From a virus, in IMG/VR virus record IMGVR_UViG_3300009702_000016, positions 62,001-126,000 of that record: a DNA stretch of 64,000 nucleotides, one strand, 5' to 3'. Under the pieces are notes generated by a model. The model saw only the letters and a program-made list of their open reading frames with translations. It was not told the origin of the DNA and did no database searches. The translations under genes were made by a program, and so were the position numbers. Of this stretch, positions 7,886-17,700 are shown piece by piece. Numbering within the stretch: the first letter of the stretch is position 1; every line of letters starts with the position of its first letter.

Positions 7886-8869
7886 ATGGCACTGAAAGAA
7901 TTTGGAGACGCAACACCCCGTACACGGGATAAGAACTGGAAAGAAGACATTCCGATGGCAGAGATGCCCAAGTTAGACACTTGGTACATCTTCCGAATCG
8001 TAGGAGGAGTGTTTACTTACGCGCAGCATTGGATCAAGTTCACGAATAAGGCGGGAGAGAATAAGACCTATCCTACCGAGTGCTCCAACTGGAATCGTGA
8101 CACCGAGGACACCAGTAAGAAGGGTGGATGCCCTGCTTGCGAGGCTGGAATCAAAGCAAGTGTGAAGTACATGATCAATGTCATTTCACGAACGGCACAA
8201 GAGCGAGGTGACGATGATCCTATTCGTGCCCTTGAGATTCCCCCTACGGTCATGCGACAGATTATGGATCTCAAGAATCTCAATAAGCATAAGGGCGAGA
8301 CGTACCACGTTACTCACCCTCGCTATGGGATGGATGTTTTCCTTGAGAAGCAGAGGTCACAGAAGAAGGGAGGAACGGAGTGGCAGGTACAAAGAGGCGA
8401 GAAGACAGGACTTACTTCTGAGGAGAAGGAACTTGAGCTTATCGACTTTGAGGAGTTCTGGTTGGAGCCTGACATTGTTAAGTGCAGAGCAGATCTGACT
8501 CGACACGGGTACTTTGAGAACGAGCCTGCAAACAAGGGGCGTTCCGCTTCCTCAACTGTTGATGACGATGACGAGGATGACATTGATTTCTCCTCTCGTA
8601 AGTCCAGGAAGAACAAGAGAAAGCGCACTCAGGAGGATGAGTTTGACGTCGAGGACGACGACGAGGAAGCCCCAGAGCCGCGACGAAGGAAGAAGAAGAA
8701 GCGTCCTGCTCCTCCCCCTGAGGATGACGACGAGTTCGATGATGATGATGATGATGATGAAGACCCTCCTCCTCGTAAGAAGAGGAGGAAGAAGCGTCCT
8801 GCCCCTCCTGTCGATGACGATGACGATGACGAGGACGATGAGTTTGACGATGACGAGTTCGACATCTAG
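7886..8869 (+). CDS. gp32-like single-stranded DNA-binding protein with long alternating charged tail
   Basis: 327 residues. The N-terminal 215 residues resemble T4-gp32-type SSBs: aromatic strands (TWYIFRIVGG, YAQHWIKF) and one potential zinc site formed by H48, C66, C82 and C85 (GGCPACEAG), close to the His-Cys-Cys-Cys site of gp32. It should coat ssDNA during replication and recombination. The last 100 residues alternate basic blocks (RRRKKKKRPAPP, RKKRRKKRPAPP) with Asp/Glu runs up to seven Asp long, ending FDDDEFDI. An acidic tail for recruiting partners is normal in SSBs; the inserted Lys/Arg-Pro blocks are not. A terminator hairpin follows immediately. Confidence 0.78.
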   Translation: MALKEFGDATPRTRDKNWKEDIPMAEMPKLDTWYIFRIVGGVFTYAQHWIKFTNKAGENKTYPTECSNWNRDTEDTSKKGGCPACEAGIKASVKYMINVISRTAQERGDDDPIRALEIPPTVMRQIMDLKNLNKHKGETYHVTHPRYGMDVFLEKQRSQKKGGTEWQVQRGEKTGLTSEEKELELIDFEEFWLEPDIVKCRADLTRHGYFENEPANKGRSASSTVDDDDEDDIDFSSRKSRKNKRKRTQEDEFDVEDDDEEAPEPRRRKKKKRPAPPPEDDDEFDDDDDDDEDPPPRKKRRKKRPAPPVDDDDDDEDDEFDDDEFDI

Positions 8870-8874
8870 GTAAA

Positions 8875-8927
8875 GCGACGAAGCAGGCCAGGGGTGGTTA
8901 TTCCGGCCCTGGCCTGTCGCCTTTATT
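8875..8927 (+). terminator. Strong hairpin terminator after the SSB gene
   Basis: CAGGCCAGGG (8884-8893) pairs perfectly with CCCTGGCCTG (8907-8916). GCGA (8875-8878) and TCGC (8917-8920) extend the stem across a bulge, and CTTTATT follows. This is a good intrinsic terminator, and it would let the SSB be made separately from the next genes. It ends at the ATG of the next ORF. Confidence 0.8.
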
Positions 8928-9254
8928 ATGGAAATACTGACTCACGACCGTTTTTCATCTTTTTCTTCGTCTCACTCTAAGATCGTACTCCTATTGTACG
9001 TTAGAGATAGCGACTTGTCTTCTGCGGCTCTCCGTTCTCTTTCCTCCATGTCCCCTTTTCTACGGGCGGAGGGATTCGAGCCTGTGGCGGTAGACGTGAC
9101 AAACCTTGGGGTTCCTATCTCAGAGGAGTTGTCTTGCGTTCGTGTGCCGCAAGTACGGGTGGTTCTCTCAGGAAATCTAGTTTCCTCATTCCTTGGCTTC
9201 CCAGATTCGGTATCTGCGATGTCCTCTTTTCTAGAAAACTCCCATCATGATTAA
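8928..9254 (+). CDS. Thioredoxin-fold-like hypothetical protein
   Basis: 108 residues. The pattern of an opening strand (KIVLLLYVRDSD), a helix (SSAALRSLSSMSPFL), a second strand (FEPVAVDVTN), a conserved-looking Val-Pro (VRVPQVRVVLSG) and a final helix resembles a thioredoxin fold with its cis-Pro. The CxxC redox motif is absent; the equivalent position reads RDSDLS. If the fold is right it is a binding rather than redox protein. It begins right after the terminator with no obvious ribosome site and overlaps the next ORF by 8 nt. Confidence 0.5.
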   Translation: MEILTHDRFSSFSSSHSKIVLLLYVRDSDLSSAALRSLSSMSPFLRAEGFEPVAVDVTNLGVPISEELSCVRVPQVRVVLSGNLVSSFLGFPDSVSAMSSFLENSHHD

Positions 9255-9597
9255 CAGGTATGTAGGACTAGTTTTGTCCTGGCTTGAAAAGGCTAAGCCA
9301 AAGAGACTTGTCAAGTTCTCGGATCGCTGGGTGGATTCTGACCTCCCCTTCCCTAGGTCTGCTAATACCTTCTTCGCTAACATCAACAAGTCTGAGATTC
9401 AGTTGTTGTTCGGCATCTCGAACTTTGTGACAGAGGATGTCAAGGCATTGTCTATCTTTTCCATAAGTCCGCAGAAGTTGGTAGAGCTTAGGGATTTTTT
9501 GAACACTGTAATCGCCTCCTATAACGAGAGGTTTGGTTCTACCTCCGACGACTCTCCACCTTCCTCTCCCTCTACTCCATCTACTCTCGTTCACTAA
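9247..9597 (+). CDS. Hypothetical protein
   Basis: 116 residues, overlapping the previous gene by 8 nt. The N-terminal helix (YVGLVLSWLEKAKPKR) is amphipathic and basic. The middle contains SANTFFANINKSEIQLLFG and a helical stretch VELRDFLNTVIASYNERFG. The last 18 residues are a Ser/Pro/Thr tail. No known motif. It sits just before the recombinase and is probably co-transcribed with it. Confidence 0.6.
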   Translation: MINRYVGLVLSWLEKAKPKRLVKFSDRWVDSDLPFPRSANTFFANINKSEIQLLFGISNFVTEDVKALSIFSISPQKLVELRDFLNTVIASYNERFGSTSDDSPPSSPSTPSTLVH

Positions 9598-9612
9598 CGA
9601 TTTGGTGACTTC

Positions 9613-10998
9613 ATGGCTCCTAAAAAGAAAGCTGAAAAACTGTTCGTTTCCTCCATCGACGAGCTATCTGCCCTGGCTCTTGAGATTGGAAAGGACCTAG
9701 ATAATCCTCCGGTTAGCCTTGACCGTGGCTCCTATGTGGAAGGCACGATAAGCTTTGGGTCACTCATCTTAGATCTTCTCACGGGAGGTGGACTTCCTCC
9801 TGGAAAGGTGACTGACTTCTACGGACCTGAGGGCAGTGGAAAGTCTACATGCGCAGGACACCTGATTGCAAATGCTATCAGAGCCAAAGTTCCTGTCTTT
9901 TTCTTTGACCACGAGACTGCATCAGATGCGAAGTACTTTAGGGCTCTTGGGGTCAGGCTAAGATTGTCGGACGGTAGACGTAATCCATACTTTCACTACT
10001 ACCAGCCGAACACTGCGGACGACACCTACAAGACGATTGCTAGAATCCTTCGTAAGCTTCCAGATTACACTCCTACTCCTTCGGGTGGCCGTCCTCTTCC
10101 CCAGGTTTTGTTCGTGACAGATTCTGTTGCTTCCATGCTTTCTGGGTCTCTTGAGAACAACGAAGACAATGCACAGGCTGCATTGAGCGCCTCTGCTCAC
10201 TCTCGGTTTTTCCCGATGATCAAGGCGAAGATTGGAAGAAAAAACGTCTCCTACTTCTTCACGAACCAGACTCGGTTGAACCCCCGACAGAGGTTCGGAA
10301 GCCCAGAGTATGAACCAGGAGGCCAGGCGATCAAATTCTATCCTGATTTGAAGGTTAGGATGTCTGCTGTTAAGCAGCCTTTCATGGAGAGAAACCGTTC
10401 CATGAGGTTCATCAACATCAGCACGAAGAAGAACAAGCAGTTTCCTCCTTTTTTGGAGTGTAAGGAGATGCTTGCGGTTGCTTTTGGACGAGGATTCGAG
10501 CGTGGAAGGGACAGCTTAGGTTACCTCACGCTCACTGGACAGATTTCCAGAGTTAAGAAGCAGCGTCTAATCTCTTTAGAGACTGATGAGGACTACGAGT
10601 GGAACAACAATGCTTATTTCACTCCTGATTTGATGCGTGTTCTATGCTCGAACTCGTTTCGTGGTGCTTGTCGTAAGCAGCTGGAGTCTAACGTGGCTTA
10701 CTCTCTGTTCTTTGCCGCTAACGACTGGGATTCCTTGTACACGTTTGATGAGGAGGCAGCTTTCGATGACCTAGACGACGCCGTGTCTCCTGCTACGTCA
10801 GATGCTTTCGATTATGGGGAAGCGGAAGAAGCACCCACAGCTCCAAAGAAGAAGAGGGGAAGGAAGAAGAAGGCTGTAGTCGAGGCTGAGGAGGAAGTGG
10901 AAGAAGCACCCCCAGCCCCAAAGAAGCGGAGAAGGAAGAGGAGGGCTGTAGTCGAGGCCGAGGAGCCTGCGTCTGAGTCAGAGGAGGCTTCGGAATAG
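9613..10998 (+). CDS. RecA/UvsX-family recombinase with a repeated K/R-P and acidic tail
   Basis: 461 residues; GGTGA precedes the ATG. Walker A is GPEGSGKST at 71-79, Walker B is VLFVTDS with D170, and GGQAIKFYPDLKVRM corresponds to the GGNALKFYASVRL segment after loop L2 in RecA. NQTR just before it matches the RecA NQLR. It should form ATP-dependent filaments on ssDNA and promote strand exchange, working with the SSB and the nucleases in this block. The C-terminal 70 residues hold two copies of an APKKxRxxKxxAVVEAEE unit, longer and more basic than the plain acidic tail of bacterial RecA. It is most like phage RecA-type recombinases; the choice between RecA and UvsX naming is open. Confidence 0.88.
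   Translation: MAPKKKAEKLFVSSIDELSALALEIGKDLDNPPVSLDRGSYVEGTISFGSLILDLLTGGGLPPGKVTDFYGPEGSGKSTCAGHLIANAIRAKVPVFFFDHETASDAKYFRALGVRLRLSDGRRNPYFHYYQPNTADDTYKTIARILRKLPDYTPTPSGGRPLPQVLFVTDSVASMLSGSLENNEDNAQAALSASAHSRFFPMIKAKIGRKNVSYFFTNQTRLNPRQRFGSPEYEPGGQAIKFYPDLKVRMSAVKQPFMERNRSMRFINISTKKNKQFPPFLECKEMLAVAFGRGFERGRDSLGYLTLTGQISRVKKQRLISLETDEDYEWNNNAYFTPDLMRVLCSNSFRGACRKQLESNVAYSLFFAANDWDSLYTFDEEAAFDDLDDAVSPATSDAFDYGEAEEAPTAPKKKRGRKKKAVVEAEEEVEEAPPAPKKRRRKRRAVVEAEEPASESEEASE
10825..10965 (+). repeat. Two-copy in-frame repeat in the recombinase tail
   Basis: Copies at 10825-10893 and 10900-10965 encode EEAPxAPKK(K/R)R...AVVEAEE and differ mainly by Lys/Arg exchange and one missing codon. This is a recent-looking internal duplication confined to the low-complexity tail. 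Confidence 0.8.
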
Positions 10999-11000
10999 CC

Positions 11001-11618
11001 ATGCCATCGGACTCCTCACCAGTTACGGATCTGATACGGGACGGTAGGTTGTCGAAGGATCCAGGTGCAGTTGTTGACCCTGTCATCTACGATCCCACAA
11101 CTGGAAAGCCAGTCGAATATGGGAACAGTGACCCTAATGTTATCGGAGCTGATGACAAAGTAGAGTTTCATGTACGCACAGAGTCCGATTACCCAGACCT
11201 CCCCCCTGAGGTGAGAGATGCGGAGATAAAGTACATACTTCCCTTTGCCCAACACATAGCGGACCAGATTGGTATAACTGTTATTGATGAGTTCTCCTAT
11301 GAGAAGATGCTTGATGCTTTGCGGTCTCGCTTCCTCTTTGTCATCATCAATCTTAGGGGGACCCGAATTAGCGACGGGATTGCTTCTTGGATTGGCCTCG
11401 TGATCATGTGCAAGAAGCATCCAGTAGTCACAGTGCAGTTCAAGATGAGGTTGTCTACACGTCAGATAGGAATCTATCGAGTAAAGACGTGGGAAAAAGC
11501 AAGAAAAAGGTATGTTATGCACGGTGACCAGAGTGGTGCGTCGTTTCTATCTAGGGAGGAGGCAACGGCTCTCATATTCAACTACCTTCATACTGAGGGT
11601 GTGGTTCCTGGAATATGA
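11001..11618 (+). CDS. Hypothetical alpha/beta protein
   Basis: 205 residues, starting 2 nt after the recombinase stop region. The first 60 residues are loop-rich (IYDPTTGKPVEYG), followed by EIKYILPFAQHIADQIG, SRFLFVIINLRG, WIGLVIMCKKHPVVTVQF and a basic strand/helix segment (IGIYRVKTWEKARKRY). No catalytic motif is recognised. It overlaps the SbcD-like gene by 4 nt (GAATATGA), so the two are coupled, and it may be an accessory factor for end processing; that is only positional. Confidence 0.6.
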   Translation: MPSDSSPVTDLIRDGRLSKDPGAVVDPVIYDPTTGKPVEYGNSDPNVIGADDKVEFHVRTESDYPDLPPEVRDAEIKYILPFAQHIADQIGITVIDEFSYEKMLDALRSRFLFVIINLRGTRISDGIASWIGLVIMCKKHPVVTVQFKMRLSTRQIGIYRVKTWEKARKRYVMHGDQSGASFLSREEATALIFNYLHTEGVVPGI

Positions 11619-12655
11619 CCACCTTTGTGCACACAGGAGATCTGCACTTTGGGTCGAATAGGTACCTGGGGGACCATCTTTCTCGACAAGAGGAGATGTT
11701 TGACTCCATCTTTGACGTAGCCTATGCCAAAAACATAGAGACGGTAGTTATCGCTGGAGATATCTTCGATGATTCGGAGTCGATGTCACGCTCTGAGATT
11801 GAGATGGTATCCCGTAAGTTTCTGGAGTACGACTCCGCAGGGTTTCGCATCCTAGTCATCCCTGGAAATCATGATCTGGTTGACACTACGGGGCACACCG
11901 CAATTCATTTCTTGTCTCTACTTTCCCAGCATGGCCGGTTCAGAAAATCGGTAGTAACCGAAACTACCTCCTACGTTACTGTGGACGACACTACGTTTTG
12001 TCTTCTTTGCCACCGTAAAGGGTGCTTCCAGGAGGATAGCGTTCAGGCCGCTCTTGACTACCAGGAGGCCTCCCTAACTATGCCAAGCAAGAGCTTTGTC
12101 ATGGTCGCGCATGAGACGATTAGGGGGTCCCAGACAGAGATTAGGTCAAAATACGGAACGTATCGAAAGCTTGATTTCGGAGACAGTATTCCAGAGGTGG
12201 ATCTACCCATAACCTACTGGGCATTGGGGGATATTCATAAGGTACAGGCAGTTTCGGAGAACGCTTTTTATCCGGGATCTCCTATCCAGCTTAAGTTCGG
12301 AGAGGGGTGGCCGAAGGGTGTGCTGGTCGTGGACACCGACAACCCAACAGATCCTGAGTTCGTTCCTATTTCGTCAAACCAGTTAGTAAAAGCTAAGGCA
12401 GGGGATGATATACCCGATGGGGCTTACGTAAAGTTCATTGCTTCCTCTAAGGAGGAGTCTATAAGTTCAAAGTCCCTTCCGAATGTTGTAAAAGTAGAGT
12501 ACCGTTCCAACGTGGAGGAACTATCAGTGGACGCCGAAGACTCGATTAGAGAGAAGTTACTCTCTGGAGTTACCCAGCTGGGTGCTACGGAGGAGGAACT
12601 CTCTTTGGCTGAGGAGGAAATCGATTCTCTTCTACGGGAGCACGCAGATGCTTGA
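11615..12655 (+). CDS. SbcD/Mre11-like nuclease (T4 gp47-like)
   Basis: 346 residues. Calcineurin-type phosphoesterase motifs are in order: D9-x-H11 (HTGDLHFG), GDIFDD with D49, GNHD at 84-87, then MVAHE and ALGDIHK in the second half. This is the manganese-dependent nuclease subunit that with SbcC/Rad50 (T4 gp46) resects DNA ends to feed recombination-dependent replication. Length and motif spacing are normal for the family. No ABC-type SbcC partner is found in the window; the next four genes are too small. It overlaps both neighbours by a few bases. Confidence 0.85.
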   Translation: MTTFVHTGDLHFGSNRYLGDHLSRQEEMFDSIFDVAYAKNIETVVIAGDIFDDSESMSRSEIEMVSRKFLEYDSAGFRILVIPGNHDLVDTTGHTAIHFLSLLSQHGRFRKSVVTETTSYVTVDDTTFCLLCHRKGCFQEDSVQAALDYQEASLTMPSKSFVMVAHETIRGSQTEIRSKYGTYRKLDFGDSIPEVDLPITYWALGDIHKVQAVSENAFYPGSPIQLKFGEGWPKGVLVVDTDNPTDPEFVPISSNQLVKAKAGDDIPDGAYVKFIASSKEESISSKSLPNVVKVEYRSNVEELSVDAEDSIREKLLSGVTQLGATEEELSLAEEEIDSLLREHADA

Positions 12656-12944
12656 GGACCCAGATTTTACTCCTGTTTGGGAGGCGTTGAACTCTGGTCA
12701 TGTTCTTCTTCTGGTTGACACTCATTTTTCCCCCGACCCAAGTAAGGAAGACGCAGGAACATACGATATTGATGTGTTTGAGTCTAGGTTGGAAACGGTG
12801 CACGAGTGGTTTCTTTCCGTAATTTCTGAAGTTATAAGTCATGTTGACTTTCGAATGAAGAATAACGCTATACTGAGTGTGAGACCCCTATTGCCCATTC
12901 CTGGGATCTCCTCTTGTGGAACAAAGGTGATGGTGCTGCGATGA
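12648..12944 (+). CDS. Hypothetical protein
   Basis: 98 residues from ATG 12648, overlapping the end of the nuclease gene by 8 nt. It contains a strand (GHVLLLVDTHFSPD), a central helix (FESRLETVHEWFLSVISEV) and a Pro/Gly-rich C-terminus. No motif is recognised. Its stop overlaps the next start as ATGA, which places it firmly in the operon. Confidence 0.55.
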   Translation: MLEDPDFTPVWEALNSGHVLLLVDTHFSPDPSKEDAGTYDIDVFESRLETVHEWFLSVISEVISHVDFRMKNNAILSVRPLLPIPGISSCGTKVMVLR

Positions 12945-13525
12945 CTGACTCTATTCCTTCTATGCCTGCCGCTTGGCAAACTTTGGCCTTGGAGTACAGG
13001 GAGGCACCTGCGATACAAATAGCACTGACGTCGTCTTCTAAGCCCCGGCTAAAGGCAGATTTATCCCTGATAAGGGAGCTTTCTCATGCCTTTCCTTTTC
13101 TTCGTGAGGAGGACAAAGCAACTATGTCTATTCGGGGACCTTCCGACCTGTCCCGAGCGCTAGGTACTGCCTCAGAGCTTCAGTCACTGAAAGACAGGGC
13201 AGCTGAGATCACGTTGATCTACAGTAACATGCTTTCTCACCTGGAGAGGCTTCGAGATGTGATAAACACTCATGTGCTCCTACAGCCAGAAGTCCTAAAG
13301 ATGAAGAACGCAGGGCAGAGGACCGCAATTGTGTCTCTAGTTTGTCCCGACTTAGATGACAGGCTGTCCAGAGTTAAGAGGGTGTTGTCTGCCGCGTCAA
13401 CTGTCTCCAAGAACATTAACCAAAGCTACAACATCCTTAAGCTTCAGATTGAGGTTGTAAAGGAGATGATGTATGAGGGAGGCCTAACTAACGTTGGTCG
13501 AGTAAAGGACAGGGAAAGGGTATGA
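12941..13525 (+). CDS. Hypothetical helical protein
   Basis: 194 residues from ATG 12941 (ATGA overlap with the preceding stop). Mostly helical with heptad-like stretches (ELQSLKDRAAEITLIYSNML, KRVLSAASTVSKNINQSYN, ILKLQIEVVKEMMY). It could be a short coiled-coil partner of the SbcD-like nuclease, but at 194 residues and with no Walker motifs it is not an SbcC. Another ATGA overlap couples it to the next gene. Confidence 0.6.
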   Translation: MTDSIPSMPAAWQTLALEYREAPAIQIALTSSSKPRLKADLSLIRELSHAFPFLREEDKATMSIRGPSDLSRALGTASELQSLKDRAAEITLIYSNMLSHLERLRDVINTHVLLQPEVLKMKNAGQRTAIVSLVCPDLDDRLSRVKRVLSAASTVSKNINQSYNILKLQIEVVKEMMYEGGLTNVGRVKDRERV

Positions 13526-14145
13526 CGGAAGAGGATCAGCAAGAAGAGCAAGAGGTTGCTGACGATTCGGTTTCATCGATCTCTGAACTCCTAGCAAAGT
13601 CTAGGACCTCAAGGTCCCGTTCCTTTGATTCTAGTTTGGATTCCTCTATCGCTATCCGGTCTCAGATCATGGCCAGGATACAGAAGTTTGAGTATCAGCT
13701 ATCCTTGATACCTGACAAGTCTTATCTTGACGAAAAAGGAAGAGAAGTTCATCCAGTTCCAGAGTTGGTAGAGGAGGGAAGGACTGACCTTAGGCTCTCT
13801 TTCTATTCGGAACTCAACAACTTGTTTACCTCCTTGAGAGAGGAGGGACAGCTAACTACTAGTGCGTACGAAGAGGCTGTGTACCTTCTCATTTTGGATA
13901 GGATGAGAAGGAGCTTCGGTTACTATCAGGCTCTGGCCAGAGCAGATGCTGAGATCAGTAGACGCAACGCCGACATTGGGGATGCCTCTGCTCTCACTCT
14001 TGCGGTATCAGACATTCAAGCTATATTGTCTAAGTTAGATGATATCGATTTCACTAGGAGTTTGTGTGTTAGCCTGGGAATGGACTCTGGTGACACTGAA
14101 GAGATAATTAAGTGTATGATTCATAAGGAGTTCTCCCGAAAGTGA
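13522..14145 (+). CDS. Hypothetical acidic helical protein
   Basis: 207 residues with a disordered Glu/Gln/Ser N-terminus (about 1-45) and then long helices (IRSQIMARIQKFEYQLSLIP, AVYLLILDRMRRSFGYYQAL, ALARADAEISRRNADIGD). No motif is seen. Overlaps of 4 nt on both sides (ATGA and GTGA) make it part of a translationally coupled string of four unknown genes following the nuclease. Confidence 0.6.
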   Translation: MTEEDQQEEQEVADDSVSSISELLAKSRTSRSRSFDSSLDSSIAIRSQIMARIQKFEYQLSLIPDKSYLDEKGREVHPVPELVEEGRTDLRLSFYSELNNLFTSLREEGQLTTSAYEEAVYLLILDRMRRSFGYYQALARADAEISRRNADIGDASALTLAVSDIQAILSKLDDIDFTRSLCVSLGMDSGDTEEIIKCMIHKEFSRK

Positions 14146-14687
14146 CCTCTCCGAAGTTAGTCTACGTGGGTTATCCCTCCCTGTACTCTTCTCCTCCTTC
14201 CTGGGTCAATGACTTGTGCAAGGAAGAGCAGCAAGGGGGAGAGGATTACCCTTATCTGTTTTTTCTGTCTGGTGGAGTTCCTACCCCTCGAATGCTTGGA
14301 CTCTTTGAGGACAAGACTGACATTCCGGTAACGGCTCAGAAAATCAGTTCGAAGGCTGCTTTTGGCCCCTCTAGACTGGTGGATCCGCTACTTTCGATGA
14401 GTTTGGCCGACGTATGGTCTGCTGTGCAAGAGAGCCCAGATAGTCCTGAGTTTAGAATTCTTCTAGACTTGTGGGCTATTTCTAGGTCCTACGCTTACCT
14501 TTTAGATATGAATGTTCCTGGCCGTGGCAGCACTGGAATTGGGTTATCCTACGCAAGTGGTGTGATCCCGGTCATGGGTGTTTGCGATAGCAGCATAGTG
14601 GACCCTTGGTACCAGTACTTCTCTGATGTACTTGTCAAGTCGCCAAGTGTTTCGTCTAGTTTACGGGTTTTTGTTCCTGACTGCTGA
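14142..14687 (+). CDS. Hypothetical protein
   Basis: 181 residues from GTG 14142 (GTGA overlap). It starts with a strand, KLVYVGYPSLYSS, and contains YPYLFFLSGGVPTPRMLGLF and a helical middle (LDLWAISRSYAYLLDM). The strand-loop-helix start and Gly/Pro loops could fit an alpha/beta enzyme, but no family emerges. It closes the DNA-metabolism block; a 37-nt gap then leads into the large tail gene. Confidence 0.55.
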   Translation: MTSPKLVYVGYPSLYSSPPSWVNDLCKEEQQGGEDYPYLFFLSGGVPTPRMLGLFEDKTDIPVTAQKISSKAAFGPSRLVDPLLSMSLADVWSAVQESPDSPEFRILLDLWAISRSYAYLLDMNVPGRGSTGIGLSYASGVIPVMGVCDSSIVDPWYQYFSDVLVKSPSVSSSLRVFVPDC

Positions 14688-14724
14688 GTACAACATTATC
14701 TACATCCACACCAAGAGGTAAGTT

Positions 14725-17700
14725 GTGCCGAGCAGCGGAGACGGAGAAAACAACAACAGAACGGTAACTGGGCCTTCCGCTCAAAACTTACCGGATCCTG
14801 GAACAGATGCTCAGACTTCTACGGTTGTGTCTCCTGGCTTGCCTGGTGACCCTGCCGCTCCGTCTCCTCCTGCCGTTGTTGATAACACCCCTACTGCTTC
14901 TGGAGACACCCCTCGGCGGACACGTACAGCTGCACAGTTAGAGGCTGAGGATGCTATTCGCGATAGCTCCTCTACGGCAGACTCGGAAGTTGCTAGAGTA
15001 GGACAAGCTCCCCACTATTTTGCTGAGCAGATCCACCAGGCATTTTATCACGAGGCTATTGTCTATATTGAGGGAGAGGATGTAAGCCCATTTCTCGTAG
15101 GCTCCATCTCTGTTTCCTACGGATTTGGAAACGACCCAAATAGTTGTGAGTTATCCCTCGATAATGCGGGTCACAGGTTCACTATCACTCCTGAGAACCT
15201 GAAGGGAGAGTTTAGGCGTACCTCCCCAGTTGAGCAGTTTGGTCCCATAGACTATGATGAGACCGTTAAATCGAACATGTACGCCCGAAAGGGCAGCAGT
15301 GCGATCAATCCAGTAGACCCTGATTCGGGTGGAAGGAGATTCCCACTACATTTGTGGGGTTCGATATTTCACAAGTATGACTCAATTCGAGTGTGGATCC
15401 ATAATCCTGCGTCAGAGAACGATGAGTGGATACCTGTTTTCACTGGGTTTATCGTTTCCAAGCCAACGACTGAGGACTACATCAAGGGACTCAGCGTTGT
15501 CAAGGTAAGCTGTAAGGACATCAGGCATTTGATGCAGAGGATGCGTGTTAATAAGAACACGATGTTGACCACGTACCAGACGACTGGAGCAGGAGCAGAC
15601 CCTACCAACCAAAACAGTATATCAAACCTTAACATGTTCCATACTCGTGACTCAAGAACATCTACTGCTCAGTTCTCAGACTCTTCAAATAGAAGCTTTA
15701 GCGAGGGATTCTTTTCGGATGTCGTTCGGGGGTCTAACTTTGAGAATCCTTGGACGTCACTGACTCTTCCAAACCTCATTGCTACCCTTACTTTCCTCCC
15801 AGAGAGAGCGTCGCAGTCCTTGTTGTCCTCAAGGGATACGGCGGTTCAACACGAAAACAGCACGCAGGATCGTCGGGTCCTTGTGGCCGCTGCTCGTGAA
15901 CTTCAACCTCTGCAGGCAAAGGTGGAAGCAAACGGACTGGATTCCTTGAGTGATACAGAGAGAGAACGGTACAACACTACTTCCTCAGTTCTTACTCAGG
16001 CCTCAGCTTCCACGGGAGATATAGCCAAGATCATAAATGGAACGTTTAGGCCCCACGATCAGAGCGAAGACAATGCTGCCGATACGGCAAATGCTACCAC
16101 AGAGGCTTCCGCGACCACAGGGTCTACCACAGGCAGGACGACTAATATCGCAGACCGTTCGGAGGGAATGTCACATGGGTCTGGACGAATCGGTCGTATG
16201 CGTCCGGGTGTTTTCCCCTGGCGCGGATCTTTGTTTGGGGACCCTCCTCGTCCCTACTATCGTGAGCATAGATTCCCTCAGTCTTCTACTACATCGAGTC
16301 ATAATACGGGGTACTATGCTGCAGTAGCTGAGCACATGGAGAAATGGTACAACCTGTGTTTCTTCAGTACTCCCCTTCGTCACGATTCCAGTCTTCTTAG
16401 CCTGGAGTATGTACCATTCTCCTCCACCCCGACTCAAACAGGGGTGTCTGTATCAGATTCGGCTCCTGACTATTCCGCAGAAAACAGGAGATACTGGACA
16501 GAGTCGGAGGTTCGTGCTGCAGGCATGAGAATCACTCGGGAAGGTGCCTGGCACCCTTCAGCGCAGGCGGTCCACTTTTTGTCTCCAGGTACTTCCACCC
16601 CAGCAGAGATGTTGTGGGACCAGAAGGTTATTTCGAGCACGCCGACCTCTCAGAACCCTAACTGGTCCAACCGCTTAGCAATTTTGTCGGAGGCTTGCAA
16701 AACAGCCGACTACCGTTTCTGGGTTAGTGGTGCCGGGGACCTCATATTTGAGTTTGCACAGTACGATTTCTCTCCTAAAGACTATGGTGCGTGGGAGAAT
16801 GTACTTACTTTGGACCATCATCTTAAGAATGAGTCTCTGGATGATGAGGGAGGAGAGATTAAGACAGGAATGTCCGTTACTGGATCTATAACTCAGCATG
16901 CATCCATTGACGAATCAGGAATAACTACCCTTCATCCCATTACTACAGTAGGTGTGTGGAGTCCAAATCTTGCGAGTAGGCTCGGTATTGATATTGCTGT
17001 TCGCTCTTATCCACAAATCAATGACCCAAATCGGTTGGAGCAGATTGCTACATTGGAGTTTCAAAAAGCTCTTGCTGTTGCTGACAAGTATTCGATATCG
17101 TTGGCATTTAGGCCTTGGGTTATTCTAAACCGACCAATCTTCAATAGCTATAGAGCCCGTTACGCTTTAGTAGACGGTGTTCGGTGGACGTATCCGGTCA
17201 CTGCTGGTGAGATGGCGGGCCACACGGCACCTACGATGCAGCTTTCCCTAAACTACACCCGGAGTTTAGATGAAGTAGGGGTTCCTCGGTACATTACGGG
17301 TGGTCCTTCCAACGCCATGTACTTTGCTCGTCCTGCGAATAGTTCGGCATCCCGTAACTACCTTACCTCAACAACAGCTAGACTTAGAACTTTTGCTTCG
17401 GCACTTCACACTATTTCTACAACGGGGGAACTGACACAACAGCAGCGGGACGTTCTTCGTGACCGCTATCGTGCTGTATTCCCAGCAGGCCAGAACGTCT
17501 ACAATGTTGTCTCTTCTCTGCTTCTTACGTCTGGAACACAGCCCCCAGGAGAGGAGGACCCCCGAATCACAGCTCTCCGTAGCATAGAAGCAGACATTGA
17601 GGAGCTTACACAGCACCCCGGAGCCTTTACTGAGCAAGAGACTCTAGCTCGTTTGCAGGACTTGGAGTCAAGGTCTTCTGCCCTTGCTCGTAGCCTGGAG

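Noticed and set aside
8629-8865. Minus-strand poly-Ser ORF opposite the SSB tail
   Set aside because: It arises from GAT/GAC and GAG/AAG repeats read backwards.
10825-10965. PKKKRGRKKK/PKKRRRKRR segments as eukaryotic nuclear-localisation signals
   Set aside because: All recognised genes are of tailed-phage type; the same basic-Pro pattern is better explained as a charged tail shared with the SSB.
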